18,130 bases of DNA from Bacteroidia bacterium (GTDB lineage: Bacteria; Bacteroidota; Bacteroidia; AKYH767-A; OLB10): positions 1 to 18,130 of the forward strand of contig JANWID010000299.1 in NCBI GenBank assembly GCA_025450095.1. The letters run 5' to 3'. The notes under the pieces are model-generated. The model saw only the letters and a list, made by a program, of their open reading frames with translations, was not told the origin of the DNA and searched no databases. The translations under genes and the position numbers were made by a program. Of this stretch, positions 16,305 to 18,130 are shown piece by piece (the first letter of the stretch is position 1; the number at the start of each line of letters is the position of its first letter).

Positions 16305-17072
16305 CTATTCTTCCCGCCATTCATGACCCGTAAGATCCAGAAAAACATCTTCCAGGTTTGCTTTTTTTACTTCTTTTTTTCTTTCGAAACCACGGGCAAC
16401 AAGATCATCGATTAAACAGTCAGGAGTATCAAGCGCAATAATTTTTCCTTTCTCAACAATTGCAACCCGGTCGCACAAATTCTCCGCTTCATCCATATAA
16501 TGTGTAGTGAGCATAACCGTTGTTCCTTTCTCACGGATATTGCGAATGAGTTCCCACAAATTTCTTCTCGCCTGTGGATCAAGACCGGTTGTTGGTTCAT
16601 CGAGGAAAATAATTTCCGGTTGATTGATGAGAGTAGTTGCAATGGAGAAGCGTTGTTTTTGACCACCCGATAATTCCTTATAACGTGCTTTCGCTTTTTC
16701 TTCGAGTGCAACAGAACGAAGTACTTGCATTCTGTCTGTTTTCCTGTTGTACAGCCCCGCAAATAAATCTATCAGCTCAATTAATTTCAGGTTCGGATAA
16801 TAACCAGCAGCCTGGAGCTGAACGCCAATTATTTTTTTAATTTCATTCGCATGTGTGCGTGTATTGAAACCACCAATTAAAATTTCACCGGAAGTTGGTT
16901 CACGAAGTGTTTCCATTATTTCAAGGGTTGTTGTTTTGCCTGCACCGTTAGGTCCAAGCAAACCGAAAATTTCTCCGCGTTGCACTTCAAAGCTGATACC
17001 ATCGACCGCGGTAAGAGCGCTATATTTTTTAACGAGATTTTTTACTGAAATAATGGGATGGCTGTTCTCCAC
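16305..17072 (-). CDS. ABC transporter ATP-binding protein (partner of the 15010-16116 permease)
   Basis: The 255-residue ATPase has a complete set of motifs: Walker A GPNGAGKT (40-47), Q-loop Q85, signature LSGGQ (134-138), Walker B IIFLDE (154-159) and H-loop H191 in LTTHYMDEAE. The tail ends NLEDVFLDLTG, as in DrrA/NatA-like ATPases serving ABC-2 exporters. The start codon is GTG (17070-17072); residues after it (ENSHPIISVKNLVKKYS) fit the usual beginning. It precedes the permease gene on the same strand, separated by the inverted-repeat element rather than the short gap normal for such pairs. A -7 element lies 17 nt before the start. Its substrate is unknown. Confidence 0.93.
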   Translation of the reverse strand: MENSHPIISVKNLVKKYSALTAVDGISFEVQRGEIFGLLGPNGAGKTTTLEIMETLREPTSGEILIGGFNTRTHANEIKKIIGVQLQAAGYYPNLKLIELIDLFAGLYNRKTDRMQVLRSVALEEKAKARYKELSGGQKQRFSIATTLINQPEIIFLDEPTTGLDPQARRNLWELIRNIREKGTTVMLTTHYMDEAENLCDRVAIVEKGKIIALDTPDCLIDDLVARGFERKKEVKKANLEDVFLDLTGHEWREE

Positions 17073-17089
17073 TGTCTTGAAGCGTATAG

Positions 17090-17097
17090 CAAAGATA
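17090..17097 (-). promoter_or_regulatory. -7 promoter element of the second ABC operon (TATCTTTG)
   Basis: TATCTTTG on the minus strand matches TAnnTTTG and stands 17 bp before the GTG start at 17072. No convincing TTG lies about 20 bp upstream. Its closeness to the start supports 17072 rather than an earlier codon. Confidence 0.5.
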
Positions 17098-17177
17098 AAA
17101 TTAAATCATACGATATCTTTTTGATAAGAGGATTCACTATTCAAGGACCTTATGACCCCGGAACCATGCTATTTTGC

Positions 17178-17185
17178 TATCTTTG
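17178..17185 (+). promoter_or_regulatory. -7 promoter element of the DUF3109-type gene (TATCTTTG)
   Basis: TATCTTTG matches TAnnTTTG and ends 17 bp before the ATG at 17203. It diverges from the element at 17090-17097 in the shared intergenic region. No TTG is seen at the usual upstream distance. Confidence 0.5.
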
Positions 17186-17202
17186 CCGGATTCTAAAATA
17201 TC

Positions 17203-17775
17203 ATGCTGAAGGTTGATAAGGTATTGGTTTCTGATGATGTAACAGCAAAGAAATTTGTCTGTGACCTGGAAAGATGCAAGGGCGCTTGTTGTGTGGCCGG
17301 TGATAGCGGAGCACCCCTTGAAGAAGAGGAGCTTGCTATACTGGATGATATATATGATAAAGTGTCACCTTATCTTACAGCACAAGGAAGAAAGGCAATT
17401 AAACAGTATGGAAAATACCTGGTTGACAGTGATGGAGATTATGTAACACCTCTTGTAAACGGTGACCAGGAATGTGCTTATACCGTATTTGAAAACGGCT
17501 TCGCCAAATGCGGGATTGAAAAAGCTTACGAGGCCGGTGCGGTTAATTTTCATAAACCCATATCATGTCACCTTTACCCAATCCGGATTGAAAAACTGAA
17601 ATCAGGGGTCGAAGCACTTAATTACCATAAATGGGAGTTATGTAAAGCGGCCTGTTCCCTGGGAAAAAAACTGAATGTCCCTGTTTACCAGTTCCTCAAA
17701 AATCCATTGATCCGGAAATATGGAAAAAAATGGTTTGAGAAACTTGAACTTGCCGTGAAACAATCAGAGAAATAA
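17203..17775 (+). CDS. DUF3109-type cysteine-rich protein
   Basis: The 190-residue protein matches what I recall of DUF3109, a Bacteroidetes family of unknown function related to YkgJ-type cysteine-cluster proteins. It has nine cysteines: C20, C25, C29 and C30 in CDLERCKGACC, then C91, C103, C122 (PISCHLYPIRI), C147 and C151. Their grouping suggests a bound metal or iron-sulfur cluster, which the sequence alone cannot decide. There is no signal peptide or membrane segment, so it should be cytoplasmic. It is a single gene between divergent and downstream promoters. A short CCAC/GTGG inverted repeat follows the stop (17781-17793) and may be part of a weak terminator. Confidence 0.8.
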   Translation: MLKVDKVLVSDDVTAKKFVCDLERCKGACCVAGDSGAPLEEEELAILDDIYDKVSPYLTAQGRKAIKQYGKYLVDSDGDYVTPLVNGDQECAYTVFENGFAKCGIEKAYEAGAVNFHKPISCHLYPIRIEKLKSGVEALNYHKWELCKAACSLGKKLNVPVYQFLKNPLIRKYGKKWFEKLELAVKQSEK

Positions 17776-17865
17776 TTTTCCACGAAAAGTGGCCCGGGCT
17801 TCAAAACCCTTGTCATTACTGGGATTGGCTACTTTAGTTAATAATAAATAAAGAAAAACAAAGGA

Positions 17866-17933
17866 AATTCATTTATTTATTTTTCAACCCGAATTTGTTG
17901 AAAAATACGAACGATTGTTTAAAAAAATGAATT
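17866..17933. repeat. two nested inverted repeats in the 17776-18101 intergenic region
   Basis: TATTTTTCAAC (17878-17888) faces GTTGAAAAATA (17897-17907), a perfect 11-bp stem with an 8-nt loop. Outside it, AATTCATTT (17866-17874) faces AAATGAATT (17925-17933). Neither is followed by a uridine run on the plus strand. The 326-bp gap also contains a promoter and leader near its right end and no open frame I would support. Confidence 0.5.
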
Positions 17934-17958
17934 GTTTTCGAAGTTAATTTTATGAAAG

Positions 17959-17988
17959 TTTGCAAGGGAATCAGCAACGGTATCTTTG
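17959..17988 (+). promoter_or_regulatory. promoter before the nrdB-like gene
   Basis: TTTG (17959-17962) is followed 18 bp later by TATCTTTG (17981-17988), close to the Bacteroidetes promoter layout. Transcription would begin near 17994 and leave a leader of about 108 nt. A 7-bp inverted repeat, AATCAGC (17969-17975) and GCTGATT (18001-18007), brackets the -7 element and the likely start. Confidence 0.55.
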
Positions 17989-18039
17989 ATTTGTAAGTCC
18001 GCTGATTTTCAATCAAAATTCAGTTTAGAAAGAGTAAAA

Positions 18040-18075
18040 ATTGCCTGGTTTAGTCTAGCGCCGGGTAGAGGCAGT
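18040..18075 (+). ncRNA. candidate structured leader hairpin before the nrdB-like gene
   Basis: ATTGCCT (18040-18046) can pair with AGGCAGT (18069-18075) as a 7-bp stem with one G/U pair. The enclosed 22 nt are GC-rich and can form a TCTA/TAGA helix (18054-18057 with 18066-18069) or a CCTGG/CCGGG helix as alternatives to the outer stem. It stands out from the AT-rich leader and ends 26 nt before the ATG at 18102. I do not recognise it as a known riboswitch class. Confidence 0.4.
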
Positions 18076-18101
18076 GTCAACTATTTAAAAATTAAAGAAA
18101 T

Positions 18102-18130
18102 ATGGAAGTTTTACTTCAGGAAAACAAAGA
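18102..18130 (+). CDS. nrdB: possible ribonucleotide reductase small subunit, first nine codons only
   Basis: Only 29 nt are visible, reading MEVLLQENK before the window ends. From memory, Bacteroidetes class I ribonucleotide reductase beta subunits begin with a very similar ME.LL.EN sequence. The preceding promoter and AT-rich leader support a real start here. Nothing catalytic is visible, so the assignment rests on nine residues. Confidence 0.4.

Overview
The window looks like a chromosomal segment from a member of the Bacteroidetes (Bacteroidota). Four things point there: a secreted protease with a C-terminal type IX secretion (Por) sorting domain; small families typical of the phylum (a DUF3127-like start at the left edge and a DUF3109-type cysteine-rich protein); the ABC permease/M1 aminopeptidase fusion; and repeated TAnnTTTG -7 promoter elements, two of them with a matching TTG/TTTG element about 19-20 bp upstream. 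The DNA is AT-rich and coding is dense. I see no tRNA, rRNA, CRISPR array, transposase or prophage gene.

Layout. 1-93: start of a DUF3127-like gene (minus strand), followed by an intergenic region with a perfect 20-bp palindrome. 292-906: small exported, probably outer-membrane beta-barrel protein. 921-2738: chaperone HtpG (minus). 2890-4560: CrtI/retinol-saturase-like FAD oxidoreductase (plus), ending against a hairpin shared with a convergent operon. 4649-6498: two-gene operon (minus) encoding a small secreted propeptide-like protein and, overlapping it by 4 bp, a T9SS-exported M43 metalloprotease. 6841-8259: secreted protein with squalene-cyclase/prenyltransferase-type toroid repeats, ending in a strong terminator. 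8454-12895: ABC ATPase plus a giant ABC-2 permease fused to an M1 aminopeptidase. 13021-13921: membrane protein and winged-helix regulator behind a promoter that carries two operator-like repeats. 14116-14796: YugP-type membrane zinc peptidase. 15010-17072: a second ABC exporter (ATPase and ABC-2 permease), its two genes separated by a 184-bp inverted-repeat element. 17203-17775: DUF3109-type protein. 18102-18130: first codons of a gene that resembles nrdB, behind a leader of about 100 nt that can form a GC-rich hairpin.

Working together. The supported transcription units are 13921->13021 (membrane protein and its probable regulator), 12895->8454 (ATPase and permease-peptidase), 17072->15010 (ATPase and permease) and 6498->4649 (propeptide-like protein and protease). 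The stretch 8454-17072 is rich in ABC-2 exporters and membrane zinc peptidases, which suggests envelope maintenance or export, but no substrate can be read from the sequence. I do not see a complete new defence or biosynthetic system. The most unusual items are the stand-alone propeptide-like protein coupled to the M43 protease, the inverted-repeat element inside an ABC operon, the promoter-embedded operator pair, and the structured leader before the nrdB-like gene.
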